A stretch of DNA of 64,000 nucleotides from the NCBI GenBank assembly GCA_023426125.1, contig JAFABI010000086.1, positions 1-64,000 on the forward strand, given 5' to 3'. The first letter of the stretch is position 1, and each line of letters opens with the position of its first letter. Below the pieces are notes generated by a model. That model saw only the letters and a program-made list of their open reading frames with translations. It did not search any database and had not been told where the DNA came from. Origin of the DNA: Bacillota bacterium. Its GTDB lineage: Bacteria > Bacillota > Clostridia > Acetivibrionales > DTU013. Below, one piece after another: positions 51,907 through 60,726 of the stretch. The position numbers were made by a program, and so were the translations under genes.

Positions 51907-53898
51907 ATGGATATAAAGACACTATGTATCAATACCATCAGGCTTTTATCGGCAGAAGCCGTGCAAAAGGCAAATTCCGGCCACCCTGGCCTGCCCATGG
52001 GAGCGGCGCCGGCGGTCTTTACCCTCTGGGCGGAGCATTTGAAGCACAATCCCGGCAAGCCGGACTGGTTTGACAGGGACCGTTTCATCCTTTCCGCCGG
52101 ACATGGCTCCATGCTGCTGTATTCCATGCTGCATCTTTTCGGCTACGGTCTGGAAATGGAGGAGTTGAAAAGGTTCAGGCAGCTGGACAGCAAAACTCCC
52201 GGTCACCCGGAATACCGGCATACGGTGGGCGTGGAGGCAACGACAGGACCTCTTGGACAGGGGATTGCCAATGCAGTGGGGATGGCAATGGCGGAAGCTT
52301 ATATGGCAGGGAAATTCAACAGAGAAGGATTCAATGTAATCGATCATTTTACGTATGTCCTGGCAGGAGACGGGTGCATGATGGAAGGGGTGGCTTCGGA
52401 AGCCGCATCCCTTGCCGGAAGCCTGGGGCTTGGAAAATTGGTCGTGCTTTATGATTCCAATGATATAACCATCGAGGGCAGTACAACAATCGCCTTCAGG
52501 GAGAATGTGGCCAGGCGGTTTGAGGCATATGGCTGGCAGGTTCAAAGGGTTGAGGATGGGAATGACACCGAAGCCGTCAGCCGTGCAATGGCAGCGGCAA
52601 AGGCCGACAGAGACAGGCCTTCTCTCATCGAAATCCGTTCAATCATCGCCTATGGCAGTCCGAAGAAGCAAGGGAAGGCTTCCGCCCACGGAGAGCCCCT
52701 GGGGGATGAGAATATCGGGGAGGCAAAGGAATATCTGGGATGGGAATGGAAGGAAGCCTTCCATATTCCGGAAGAAGTCCGGAAGTATATCGGGGAGCTT
52801 TGCCTGGAAGCGGAAAAAAATTCCCTGGCATGGGAAGAAAAAATGGAGGGATACCGCAAGGCTTATCCGGAGCTGGCAGAGGAATTGGAGGCCTGGATCG
52901 GCGGCGGGCTGCCTGAACCTTTTTCCTATGGCGATATAGTTGAGGGCTATGCGCCAAAAACAACCGCTACAAGAGCAGCTTCGGGAGAACTCTTGCAGCT
53001 TGTGGCCAAAAAGGTTCCCAGCCTGCTGGGAGGGGCGGCCGATCTGGCCCCTTCTACCAAAACCCTTGTCAGCGGGAGGGGCGACTTTTCCATGGAAAGC
53101 CACAGCGGAGGCAATCTGCACTTTGGAGTGCGGGAACATGCCATGGCCGCCGCCGCCAACGGGATGCTCCTCCATGGCGGTGTCCGTCCGTATGTGGCTA
53201 CCTTTTTCGTTTTCTCCGATTACATGAAAGCGGCAATGCGGCTGTCGGCGCTGATGAATTTGCCTGTGATTTATGTGCTTACCCATGACAGCATCGGCGT
53301 AGGGGAAGACGGGCCGACGCACCAGCCGGTGGAGCATCTGGCGGCATTGCGGAGCATACCGGGCTTTACGGTCTTCCGTCCGGCAGACGCCAGAGAGACT
53401 GCCGCAGGGTGGCTGGCAGCGTTGAAACGGCAGCAGTCACCCACCGCATTGGTATTGACGCGTCAGAATGTCCCTCTGCTTGAAGGAAGCGGGGAAGAGG
53501 CGCTGAAAGGGGCATATGTCATTCTTGATTCCCCGAAGGAGACGCCGGATATCCTGTTGCTGGCGTCAGGCTCTGAAGTCCATTTGGTCGTAGAAGCGGC
53601 TAAAGCCCTCCAGACGGAGGGGATTGCCGCAAGGGCGGTAAGCATGCCTTCCTGGGAAATATTTGAGGAGCAGCCCGAGGCATACAGGCAAAGTATTCTG
53701 CCCGGCAAAGTCCGGGGGCGTCTGGCAGTGGAAGCCGGAGCTTCCTTTGGATGGCACCGTTATGTGGGCCTGGACGGAGATACTGTCACCATGGACTCTT
53801 TCGGCGCATCGGCTCCTGCCGAAGAATTGTTCAATGCCTTCGGCTTCACTGTTGGTCACATACTGGACAAAGCAAAAGCTTTGCTGGGGAAAATGTAG
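51907..53898 (+). CDS. tkt: Transketolase
   Basis: This 663-residue enzyme is full length. An N-terminal TPP domain has ANSGHPGLPMG, GPLGQGIANAVGMA and GDGCMMEGVASEAASLAG with Mg-binding YDSND. A pyrimidine domain has FGVREHAM and EDGPTHQPVE with catalytic Glu and His. A C-terminal domain ends AKALLGKM. It transfers two-carbon ketol units between sugar phosphates in the non-oxidative pentose phosphate pathway, the route for pentoses such as arabinose released by locus A. ATG 51907 has GAGGAG just upstream; GTG 51895 overlaps that site. Its stop codon lies within a dispersed-repeat fragment (53895-53918). Confidence 0.95.
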   Translation: MDIKTLCINTIRLLSAEAVQKANSGHPGLPMGAAPAVFTLWAEHLKHNPGKPDWFDRDRFILSAGHGSMLLYSMLHLFGYGLEMEELKRFRQLDSKTPGHPEYRHTVGVEATTGPLGQGIANAVGMAMAEAYMAGKFNREGFNVIDHFTYVLAGDGCMMEGVASEAASLAGSLGLGKLVVLYDSNDITIEGSTTIAFRENVARRFEAYGWQVQRVEDGNDTEAVSRAMAAAKADRDRPSLIEIRSIIAYGSPKKQGKASAHGEPLGDENIGEAKEYLGWEWKEAFHIPEEVRKYIGELCLEAEKNSLAWEEKMEGYRKAYPELAEELEAWIGGGLPEPFSYGDIVEGYAPKTTATRAASGELLQLVAKKVPSLLGGAADLAPSTKTLVSGRGDFSMESHSGGNLHFGVREHAMAAAANGMLLHGGVRPYVATFFVFSDYMKAAMRLSALMNLPVIYVLTHDSIGVGEDGPTHQPVEHLAALRSIPGFTVFRPADARETAAGWLAALKRQQSPTALVLTRQNVPLLEGSGEEALKGAYVILDSPKETPDILLLASGSEVHLVVEAAKALQTEGIAARAVSMPSWEIFEEQPEAYRQSILPGKVRGRLAVEAGASFGWHRYVGLDGDTVTMDSFGASAPAEELFNAFGFTVGHILDKAKALLGKM

Positions 53899-53918
53899 GG
53901 CGGCCCATTGGCCGTCCG
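53895..53918. repeat. Dispersed palindromic repeat, partial copy
   Basis: GTAGGGCGGCCCATTGGCCG and the next four bases resemble one end of the 53987-54066 element. It includes the TAG stop of transketolase, so the repeat abuts or supplied the gene's end. Confidence 0.6.
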
Positions 53919-53986
53919 TTAGCTCATGCAATCTTATACTACAACGATCTTCAATTCGCAATTTGTCTTGACATGAATCCGAATAA

Positions 53987-54066
53987 GTGTAGGGGCGCGC
54001 ATTGCGCGTCCGCAAATGTAATCTGCGTCAAACAGCTACCCGGACGGCCAATGGCCGCCCCTACAC
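53987..54066. repeat. Dispersed palindromic repeat family, copy B
   Basis: This 80-bp element runs from GTGTAGGGGCGCGCATTGCG to GGCCAATGGCCGCCCCTACAC-type ends, with outer GTGTAGGGGC / GCCCCTACAC inverted repeats. Its reverse complement matches 32510-32585, including AGATTACATTT in the middle. Confidence 0.8.
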
Positions 54067-54076
54067 TGAATTCTTT

Positions 54077-54105
54077 ACGGCCAAATGGCCCTCGTACATT
54101 GAATT
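54077..54105. repeat. Degenerate tandem copy of a repeat end
   Basis: ACGGCCAAATGGCCCTCGTA followed by CATTGAATT repeats, with a few changes, the right end of copy B and its flank (ACGGCCAATGGCC...CTACACTGAATT). Confidence 0.55.
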
Positions 54106-54195
54106 GCCTTATGACAATGCCCCATGCATCAAGCTTTTTCATACCAATGACGGATAAATTTCATATTGCGAATCGAAGTACAACGATACATAGCA

Positions 54196-54224
54196 TTGAC
54201 AAGTGAAATAGATGATGATATTAT
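54196..54224 (+). promoter_or_regulatory. Promoter of the ROK-regulator gene
   Basis: TTGACA (54196-54201), a 17-base spacer and TATTAT (54219-54224) form a near-consensus promoter. The operator begins inside the -10 box. Confidence 0.7.
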
Positions 54225-54241
54225 ATAACTAAGTTAGTAAA
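54222..54241. promoter_or_regulatory. Operator O1 of the ROK regulator
   Basis: The 20-mer TATATAACTAAGTTAGTAAA contains the palindrome ACTAA-G-TTAGT. It is repeated exactly at 55446-55465. TTAGT half-sites occur in XylR-type ROK operators. It overlaps the -10 box, fitting autorepression. Confidence 0.7.
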
Positions 54242-54265
54242 TAATCTACCGATCGAGGTAATCTT

Positions 54266-55372
54266 ATGAGATCCATTATCCAAAGCGATGTCCGGAAAAT
54301 GAATAGCCGTCTGCTGTTTGATTTGTTCCGCCAGCATCGCAGGCTGACAAGGACGGATGTCGCCGGATATCTGAATATGACCATACCCTCGGTGCTCAAA
54401 GTAACCCAGCAGCTGCTGGACAACCATGTGATCTGTGAAATCGGCGAGATTGATACGGCGCTAGGGCGCAAACCCAAGCAATTCGAGTTTAACCCAGATT
54501 TTCTGAACGCTATTGGCGTGTCTTTTGAAGGCGTTTCACTTTCCATGGGACTTGTGAACGTAGATGGGGAAATCCGTCTGGCCACCAGAACTCAACTTCG
54601 GGGAGGGATTGATGAAAACTTCGCCCGTTCCATCATCAACGGCGTGGAGAGAATTAAACGGCAATCACGGCCGGGAGCTTTATCCGGTATCGGTATTGCG
54701 ATACCGGGAATTGTGAATCCCGCTACCTCGGTCATTGAGTTCGCTCCCCTGATCGGCATTGAAGAACCCATTGACGCCTCTCCGGTGGTTGAGCGTATAT
54801 CGGATCAGCTTGGGCTGCAGGTAATTCTCGAAAACGATGTAAATATGTATGCAAAAGGAGAGACCTATGCCCGCGGCCTTGGACAGGATGACGATCTTAT
54901 ATGCATCACGCTTGGAACCGGTATAGGCTGCGGAATAATACTCGATGGAAAGCTTCATAGGGGACGGAACAATCTTTGCGGAGAAATCGGCTATTTTGTC
55001 AACGGAATCGATCATGTTACGCAAAGAGACCGCCAGGGATACCTTGAGTCGCAGATCAACATAAAAACCCTTGAAGCACGGTTTTCCTTCGACGCGAATC
55101 AGGGCAAATTTCCGCCTGAAATGATACCCTATATCTCTTCTTATCTCTCTCCCCATATCGCCAATATCACTACATTACTTGATATTCACAATATTGTTCT
55201 CGGCGGAATGGTGGTTGACCTGTGCGGCAATGTGCTGATTGAAACTGTGAACCGCGATGTCAACAGGCTGGCTCTCAGCCGGATCCAGGTGGAGAGGAGT
55301 GTTTCATCCGATCCTGGAGTCGTTGGCGCTGCTGTTATGATCATTGAGAGACGAGTGGAGGAATATCTGTAA
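54266..55372 (+). CDS. ROK-family transcriptional regulator (XylR/NagC type)
   Basis: This 368-residue protein has an N-terminal winged helix (about 8-75; HRRLTRTDVAGYLNMTIPSVLKV) and a ROK sugar-kinase-like fold (about 85-365; GIGIAIPGIVNP, ITLGTGIGCGIILDGKLHRG, GEIGYF). The usual ROK zinc cluster CxCGxxGCxE is missing (RDRQGYLES stands there), so it is probably a pure sugar-responsive repressor. Identical operators before it and before the next operon indicate that it controls both. GAGG seven bases upstream fixes the start. Confidence 0.9.
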   Translation: MRSIIQSDVRKMNSRLLFDLFRQHRRLTRTDVAGYLNMTIPSVLKVTQQLLDNHVICEIGEIDTALGRKPKQFEFNPDFLNAIGVSFEGVSLSMGLVNVDGEIRLATRTQLRGGIDENFARSIINGVERIKRQSRPGALSGIGIAIPGIVNPATSVIEFAPLIGIEEPIDASPVVERISDQLGLQVILENDVNMYAKGETYARGLGQDDDLICITLGTGIGCGIILDGKLHRGRNNLCGEIGYFVNGIDHVTQRDRQGYLESQINIKTLEARFSFDANQGKFPPEMIPYISSYLSPHIANITTLLDIHNIVLGGMVVDLCGNVLIETVNRDVNRLALSRIQVERSVSSDPGVVGAAVMIIERRVEEYL

Positions 55373-55445
55373 CAATTTTTAAAACCCCGGGGATTTATTG
55401 ACGTCACGCCAGAGAAGAAATTTGCGAAGGGTTGTTTCCATCACA

Positions 55446-55465
55446 TATATAACTAAGTTAGTAAA
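55446..55465. promoter_or_regulatory. Operator O2 of the ROK regulator
   Basis: An exact copy of the 20-mer at 54222-54241, placed 24 bases before the MttB-family start codon. It probably overlaps the operon promoter (TATATA at 55446-55451 as -10; the -35 box is unclear). Confidence 0.7.
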
Positions 55466-55488
55466 ATAATAACAAGGCAGGTATTGGT

Positions 55489-56886
55489 ATGAAAGGAATT
55501 ATTTCAACGGTAGAGCTTTTTTCACAGGACGAGATCCTGATGATCCACGCAGCGGCGCTCAGGCTGCTTGAAAAAACAGGATTGTCCATGCCCAATGAGG
55601 AGTGCCTGAGACGATGTGAAAAGGCCGGCGCCAGGGTTGACTATGTTTCAGGAATTCTTCGCATCCCGGCTCCGGTGATGGAGGAATATATCGCCATACT
55701 GCGCAAGGAAGGCGCTTCGAAGACTCCCGTGTACCGCCCGAAGCTCACAGGATATATCTCTACCCAGATATTTGTCACCGACTACAAAACAAAAACTAAA
55801 AGACTGGGCACCAGTGACGATATCTTGAAGGGCATCGCCCTTGTCCGCCATCTTAAAAATATTCCATCCAGCCCCGCCGTCGTTATTCCATCCGATGTTC
55901 CGGGCAAGATCAGCGATCTCCATTCCTATCATATGATCTATAAGTATTCGGAAAAGGATGGCGGCACTTATGTCATAAATCCTGAGACTGCCCCTTACAT
56001 CATGGATATGGCCGAGGCGGTGGGGAGAAAAACCGGCTACCTTTTCGAGACAATCGCCCCGCTGAGGTTCCGGACCGAAACGCTGGAGATGGGGCTTATG
56101 TTCGCGGACCGCGGTCATTATCTCAGCATAGCGCCGATGATTATGGGCGGCTCCACCGGTCCTGTGACCATTGCGGGAACCCTTACCTTGATTACCGCCG
56201 AGGTCCTGGCCAGCCTCTTTGCTGTGTGGGCGCTTACAGGCAAGCCTTCCGCATTTTTTGCCAACGGCAGCCACACCACGGATCCGAGAACCATGCTTTG
56301 CTCCTTCGGCTCTCCGAACCAGGCGCTGATCGGAGTGGGAGTGGCGCAAATGGCCAAGTTTTACGGTATTCCTTCAGGCTCCAATTCGGCTCTCAGCGAC
56401 TCCCTTATGCCGGATTTCCAGTGCGGCTTTGAAAAAACTCTCAGTGCTGTTTTCTCACTGTTGGCGGGTTCCTCCAGTATTGGCTGCCAGGGCATCGTGG
56501 GCGCCGATCAGGGATTCAGCTTTGAACAGCTTGCCATAGACAATGAGTGGATTGACGCATACAACTATGTGCTCGATGGCGCTGAAGTCAGTGCGGAGAC
56601 GATAGCAGAGGAAATAATTGAGGAGGTGGGAATAGGAGGACACTTCCTCTCCGAAGAGCATACTGTCGGGCATCTTTCGGACAGCTGGTGGCGAAGCCGG
56701 TTGTTTGACCGTTTTTCATTCGAAAACTATATGGAGGACGGAGGTCGTGAACTGCTTGACAAGGCGTCCCGGCTTGTGGAGGAGTACACTGCCGGCTACA
56801 AGGAGCTGCCGCCGGTTCTCGAACCGGCAAAGGTCGAGGAAATCGACCGCATTTATCAGGCAGGAATTAAGCAGATACTGGGATAA
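55489..56886 (+). CDS. MttB-superfamily methyltransferase, non-pyrrolysine type
   Basis: This 465-residue protein belongs to the trimethylamine methyltransferase (MttB, PF06253) superfamily: MIHAAALRLLEKTGLSMPNEECL start, MGGSTGPVTIAGTLTLITAEVLAS in the centre and VGADQGFSFEQLAIDNEWID late. True MttB has an in-frame UAG for pyrrolysine; here there is none, as in the MtgB/MtpB/MtcB members that demethylate glycine betaine, proline betaine or carnitine. Family members methylate a corrinoid protein. No corrinoid protein gene is in the window. It opens an operon with a sugar-type importer, a UroD/MtaA-like protein and GH4, which is unusual. Confidence 0.87.
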   Translation: MKGIISTVELFSQDEILMIHAAALRLLEKTGLSMPNEECLRRCEKAGARVDYVSGILRIPAPVMEEYIAILRKEGASKTPVYRPKLTGYISTQIFVTDYKTKTKRLGTSDDILKGIALVRHLKNIPSSPAVVIPSDVPGKISDLHSYHMIYKYSEKDGGTYVINPETAPYIMDMAEAVGRKTGYLFETIAPLRFRTETLEMGLMFADRGHYLSIAPMIMGGSTGPVTIAGTLTLITAEVLASLFAVWALTGKPSAFFANGSHTTDPRTMLCSFGSPNQALIGVGVAQMAKFYGIPSGSNSALSDSLMPDFQCGFEKTLSAVFSLLAGSSSIGCQGIVGADQGFSFEQLAIDNEWIDAYNYVLDGAEVSAETIAEEIIEEVGIGGHFLSEEHTVGHLSDSWWRSRLFDRFSFENYMEDGGRELLDKASRLVEEYTAGYKELPPVLEPAKVEEIDRIYQAGIKQILG

Positions 56887-56918
56887 TCAATTTCATATCA
56901 AAAAAAGGAGTGTTTGAA

Positions 56919-58703
56919 TTGAAAAAAATGATGTCATTACGAACTGCGGTCTCTCTTATAATCAGCTTGGTTATGGTGTTCACTATTACCGGATGTCAGG
57001 GCAACGAAAAGAATCCTCCCGGGAGCAGTACCTCCGCAAGCAATGCCGGAGGCGGCACCGGAACTACAGGACATACGCTTGACCAGTTGGACGCCAATGC
57101 CGATCCTGTACAGGAACCTCTCGGGAAGTATGATCCCGAAATCAGCATCACCACTATTCATGGAGCCAACGACGGAGCCTTTTGGTTCCCCGAGGGCGAT
57201 GATATCAGCAACAACATTTATACCCGTACATGGAAGGAGCGCCTCGGCATAAACTACTCCTTTCTGTGGACATCTCCCGGCTCTCAATCCGCTGAGAAGT
57301 TTAATATCATGCTGACCTCGGGCGACCTGCCTGACATGCTCTCGGTATCAAAGGAGCATTTCGAGCAGCTTTACCAGGCCGGGAAGCTGGAAGATATGAC
57401 GGATTATCTCGTGGAATACGCCAGCAAATACACCAAGAAATATCTTACCGGCGACTACAAGCCTCTTCTCGACTATGTCACCAAGGACGGAAGGGCGTAT
57501 GGAATCCCCAACGGCTTTAGCTATCATGATACCGGAAATATGGTATGGATCAGGGCCGACTGGTTAAAAAACCTGGGTATGGAGCCTCCCAAAAATTTTG
57601 CTGAGCTGGAAGCGGTAATGGATGCCTTCACCAATAAAGATCCCGACGGCAACGGACAAAAAGATACCTATGCCATCGCTTCCAAGAGCTTTGTCCAGTA
57701 CTACGAATTCGGCATGAACGACGCCTACTTCAATATGTTCGACGTATTCCCGTATAAATGGATCAAAGACGGTTCCGGAGGGCTCCAGGACGGTATGTTC
57801 GGCGCGGAGCAGCGTGGAAAAACCAGGGACTCCCTCCTGAAGCTGGCGGAGTATTACAAAAAAGGATATCTTCATCCCGAATTTGTTACCTTTGACGATG
57901 CCCGCTATCAGGAAGAATTGCTATCCGACAAATGCGGGATTTTCTTCCGTGACCTCTGGGCCGCGTACTGGCCTCTTGTGCTGCATAAGGATTCCAATCC
58001 GGAAGCCGACTGGATACCGGTGGAGATTCCCGGGATTGACGGAAAGCCGGCATACTGCGGGACTGATGTCTCTCAAGTTCAGAATGTCAATGTTGTGATA
58101 AAGGGCGCGAAAAATCCCGAAGCCCTTGTGAAAATGTGCAACCTCTATCACGACCTCAACAACAATCCCGAGACGATGGAATTCGCAAAGTACAACACCG
58201 ATCCCAAGGACAATAACCAGATATTCCTTGCCTATCCGTTTTTGATTTATAACCCTTCATTTAACTATGAAGGCTACCAGGCCATCAGCAAGGCCTTTAA
58301 ATCCGGCTCCGCCGACGGCCTCAGCGAAGCGTACAGGATGTTCTATGACCAGGCGAAAGCCTATCGGGACACCGGCGACAAAATGGGTTGGCCGCCTTAT
58401 CGCTCCTACACAAGCGAGGGCTGTCTCAACATTATAAACAGCTATATCGAAAACAAACGCTTTAAGATGAACGAGTATACCGACACACCAACCCAGTTCC
58501 AACTGGAGAACGAGAGCGTGGTTAAAAAGATGTATGACCAGATGTTTGTCCAGATCGTCCTTGGCAAGGCGGGAGCAGAGGCTTTTGACCAGTTTATTGC
58601 AAGCTATGATAAGCTTTATTACAATACGGCAAAGGCCGAAAAGGACGAATGGTTTAAGAACAAGGGAGGCCAGAGCCTTCAGGAGTGGTTTAACAATAAA
58701 TGA
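56919..58703 (+). CDS. Large ABC importer sugar-binding lipoprotein (LplA type, locus C)
   Basis: This protein of about 594 residues has a lipoprotein signal (SLIISLVMVFTITGC; Cys about 26) and Gly/Thr/Ser-rich linker. The long binding-protein fold is typical of LplA/YtcQ-type proteins that serve complex oligosaccharides (NDGAFWFPEGDDISNN, GIPNGFSYHDTGNMVWIRADW). The start is a TTG at 56919 with GGAG eight bases before it; the ATGs at 56928 and 56931 are too far. It follows the MttB-family gene by 32 bases and is followed by a hairpin and the permeases. Confidence 0.9.
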   Translation: MKKMMSLRTAVSLIISLVMVFTITGCQGNEKNPPGSSTSASNAGGGTGTTGHTLDQLDANADPVQEPLGKYDPEISITTIHGANDGAFWFPEGDDISNNIYTRTWKERLGINYSFLWTSPGSQSAEKFNIMLTSGDLPDMLSVSKEHFEQLYQAGKLEDMTDYLVEYASKYTKKYLTGDYKPLLDYVTKDGRAYGIPNGFSYHDTGNMVWIRADWLKNLGMEPPKNFAELEAVMDAFTNKDPDGNGQKDTYAIASKSFVQYYEFGMNDAYFNMFDVFPYKWIKDGSGGLQDGMFGAEQRGKTRDSLLKLAEYYKKGYLHPEFVTFDDARYQEELLSDKCGIFFRDLWAAYWPLVLHKDSNPEADWIPVEIPGIDGKPAYCGTDVSQVQNVNVVIKGAKNPEALVKMCNLYHDLNNNPETMEFAKYNTDPKDNNQIFLAYPFLIYNPSFNYEGYQAISKAFKSGSADGLSEAYRMFYDQAKAYRDTGDKMGWPPYRSYTSEGCLNIINSYIENKRFKMNEYTDTPTQFQLENESVVKKMYDQMFVQIVLGKAGAEAFDQFIASYDKLYYNTAKAEKDEWFKNKGGQSLQEWFNNK

Positions 58704-58736
58704 TTTCACCCAAAAGCATAAATTGCGTGGAATATG

Positions 58737-58763
58737 TCCGGGGAGGGCGCATCTCTCCCCGGA
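58737..58763 (+). other. Hairpin between binding-protein and permease genes (locus C)
   Basis: TCCGGGGAG pairs with CTCCCCGGA (9 bp) around nine bases; no T run follows. As at 10427 and 23348 it sits directly after a binding-protein gene. Confidence 0.55.
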
Positions 58764-58846
58764 TAAACCGGATAAAAAAGGGAACTGTTTTATACGGCAT
58801 CGGGCTCCAAAATAGCAGACCCTGACGGAAAGGCCGTGGTAAAAAA

Positions 58847-59746
58847 ATGAGAAAAAACCAAAAGCTGAGGCGGGAGATTCCACTATTTCTAATGGTGCTG
58901 CCTCCCACCGTTATGATGCTTATTTATTGTTATGGCCCAATGTTCGGCCTGGTCATGGCGTTTCAGAAATTCACGCCTGTCGACGGTTTTTTTGGCTCGG
59001 AATGGGTCGGCCTGGATAATTTCCGAAAAATCTTCACAATGCCCGATGTCCCCCAGGTGATCGGCAATACTTTCTTCATCGCGGCCCTTAAGATCATTTT
59101 TGATACGCTGGCCGCCATTGCTGTGGCGATACTGCTGAACGAGATTATAAGCCGCCGTTTCAGGAAGACGGTACAAACCATTATCTATTTCCCTTACTTT
59201 TTATCCTGGGTTATTCTTGGCGGGGTAATGCGGGATATATTGGCAACCGACGGGCTGGTGAACATATTTTTGGGAAATCTCGGAATCGGACCTATCGGGT
59301 TTCTCACCAATGAAACCATATTCCCATGGACGCTTGTTGCTACGGAACTCTGGCAAATCACAGGTTTTGGAACAATTGTATTTCTTGCGGCAATCGTAGG
59401 TATAGATCCTGGTCTCTACGAGGCGTCAAAAATTGACGGAGCCGGAAGACTGCGGCAGTTGTGGCATATTACTCTGCCCGGCATGAGCGTTACCATTGTC
59501 CTGATGCTGATACTCAGCATGGGCTCTATTTTAAACGCCGGCTTCGACCAGATATTGAACCTCTACTCCCCGATGGTCTACAAAACCGGTGACGTAATAG
59601 ACACATGGGTTTACCGGATCGGGTTGAGACAGGCGCAGTACTCTCTTGCGACGGCTTTCGGACTTTTCAGATCCTTCGTCAGCCTGGTGATGATGACGCT
59701 TGCCTATATCATCGCTTATAAAAAATTTGACTATCGCGTGTTTTAG
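58847..59746 (+). CDS. ABC transporter permease (LplB type, locus C)
   Basis: This 299-residue protein has six membrane helices, the EAA loop EASKIDGAGRLRQLWHI and the family segment FGLVMAFQKFTPVDGFFGSEWVG typical of LplB/YtcP-side permeases paired with large binding proteins. It is the first channel subunit of importer C. AAAGG lies upstream. Confidence 0.93.
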   Translation: MRKNQKLRREIPLFLMVLPPTVMMLIYCYGPMFGLVMAFQKFTPVDGFFGSEWVGLDNFRKIFTMPDVPQVIGNTFFIAALKIIFDTLAAIAVAILLNEIISRRFRKTVQTIIYFPYFLSWVILGGVMRDILATDGLVNIFLGNLGIGPIGFLTNETIFPWTLVATELWQITGFGTIVFLAAIVGIDPGLYEASKIDGAGRLRQLWHITLPGMSVTIVLMLILSMGSILNAGFDQILNLYSPMVYKTGDVIDTWVYRIGLRQAQYSLATAFGLFRSFVSLVMMTLAYIIAYKKFDYRVF

Positions 59747-59759
59747 GGGGTGAAAAAAT

Positions 59760-60641
59760 ATGACAGACAAATCAATCTCACGGCGGGTCTTTCTTGTCAT
59801 GAACGTACTTTTTTTCATCATCGTGTCCGTCGTATGTCTGATCCCCATCATTCAGGTGCTCAGCATATCCCTCAGCTCCTCCTCATCGGTTGCTGCGGGA
59901 AAGGTCATACTGCTGCCCATGGAGCCGACTTTAAAGTCTTATGAGTATATACTTAAAAAGGTCGAATTCTGGCGGGCAATGCTGGTATCAGGCGTCAGGG
60001 TGATGGCCGGCGTTTCATTTGGAATGCTGATGACGGTGCTTATGGCGTATCCGCTTTCCAAGCCGGCTTCGGTTTTCCGTGCCAGGACCGCTCTGATGTG
60101 GATGCTTTTATTCACCATGCTGTTTTCGGGCGGAATGATACCTTCGTACATGATCGTGAAATATACGGGGCTCACAAACAACCTTCTTTCACTGATATTG
60201 CCCTGCTCGATTCAGGCCTTTAACATTATTTTACTGGTCAATTTCTTCCGCGCGATACCGAGGGAGCTTGAGGAGTCTGCTTTTCTGGATGGCGCGGGCC
60301 ACTTCCGCATCATGTGGAGGATCTATATTCCCTTATCGCTTCCGGCCATCGCGACCCTCGTTGTCTTTACAATGGTATTCCATTGGAACGCGTGGTTCGA
60401 CGGCATGATATATTTAAGCGACGCCAGGCAGTATCCGCTGCAAACCTATTTGCAGGCGGTGCTTGTAAATCCCAATGTGAAACTGATTACCAAGTCGACC
60501 GCCGAGCTTTTGCGTACTGTTTCCGACAGGACCCTCAAGGCTGCGCAGGTATTTATTGCGGCCATACCGATTTGTCTTATCTATCCGTTTTTGCAACGGT
60601 ATTTCGTGGCGGGAATTATGCTGGGCGGCGTGAAGGAATAG
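59760..60641 (+). CDS. ABC transporter permease (YtcP/LplC type, locus C)
   Basis: This 293-residue protein has six membrane helices, the EAA loop ESAFLDGAGHFRIMW and the C-terminus FVAGIMLGGVKE of the YtcP/LplC family. It is the second channel subunit of importer C. AGGGGGTG six to eight bases upstream gives a strong start, 13 bases after the first permease. No ATPase gene follows. Confidence 0.93.
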   Translation: MTDKSISRRVFLVMNVLFFIIVSVVCLIPIIQVLSISLSSSSSVAAGKVILLPMEPTLKSYEYILKKVEFWRAMLVSGVRVMAGVSFGMLMTVLMAYPLSKPASVFRARTALMWMLLFTMLFSGGMIPSYMIVKYTGLTNNLLSLILPCSIQAFNIILLVNFFRAIPRELEESAFLDGAGHFRIMWRIYIPLSLPAIATLVVFTMVFHWNAWFDGMIYLSDARQYPLQTYLQAVLVNPNVKLITKSTAELLRTVSDRTLKAAQVFIAAIPICLIYPFLQRYFVAGIMLGGVKE

Positions 60642-60726
60642 ACATTGCACGGCAGCACGCCTTCCGGGACGGCTGGGCCCAGGGTTGGCTTTCACCTGCC
60701 GGATGAGATCATCAGGAGGATACCTC

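Larger units (their letters stand above)
53899..54265. other. Repeat-filled intergenic stretch
   Basis: It holds three members of one palindromic repeat family (53895-53918, 53987-54066, 54077-54105) and then the promoter and operator of the ROK gene (54196-54241). No gene is supported; the frames seen come from the repeats. Confidence 0.7.

Noticed and set aside
55489..56886. Possible pyrrolysine (in-frame UAG) in the MttB-family gene
   Set aside because: The reading frame is open from start to stop without an internal TAG, so this is a non-pyrrolysine family member.
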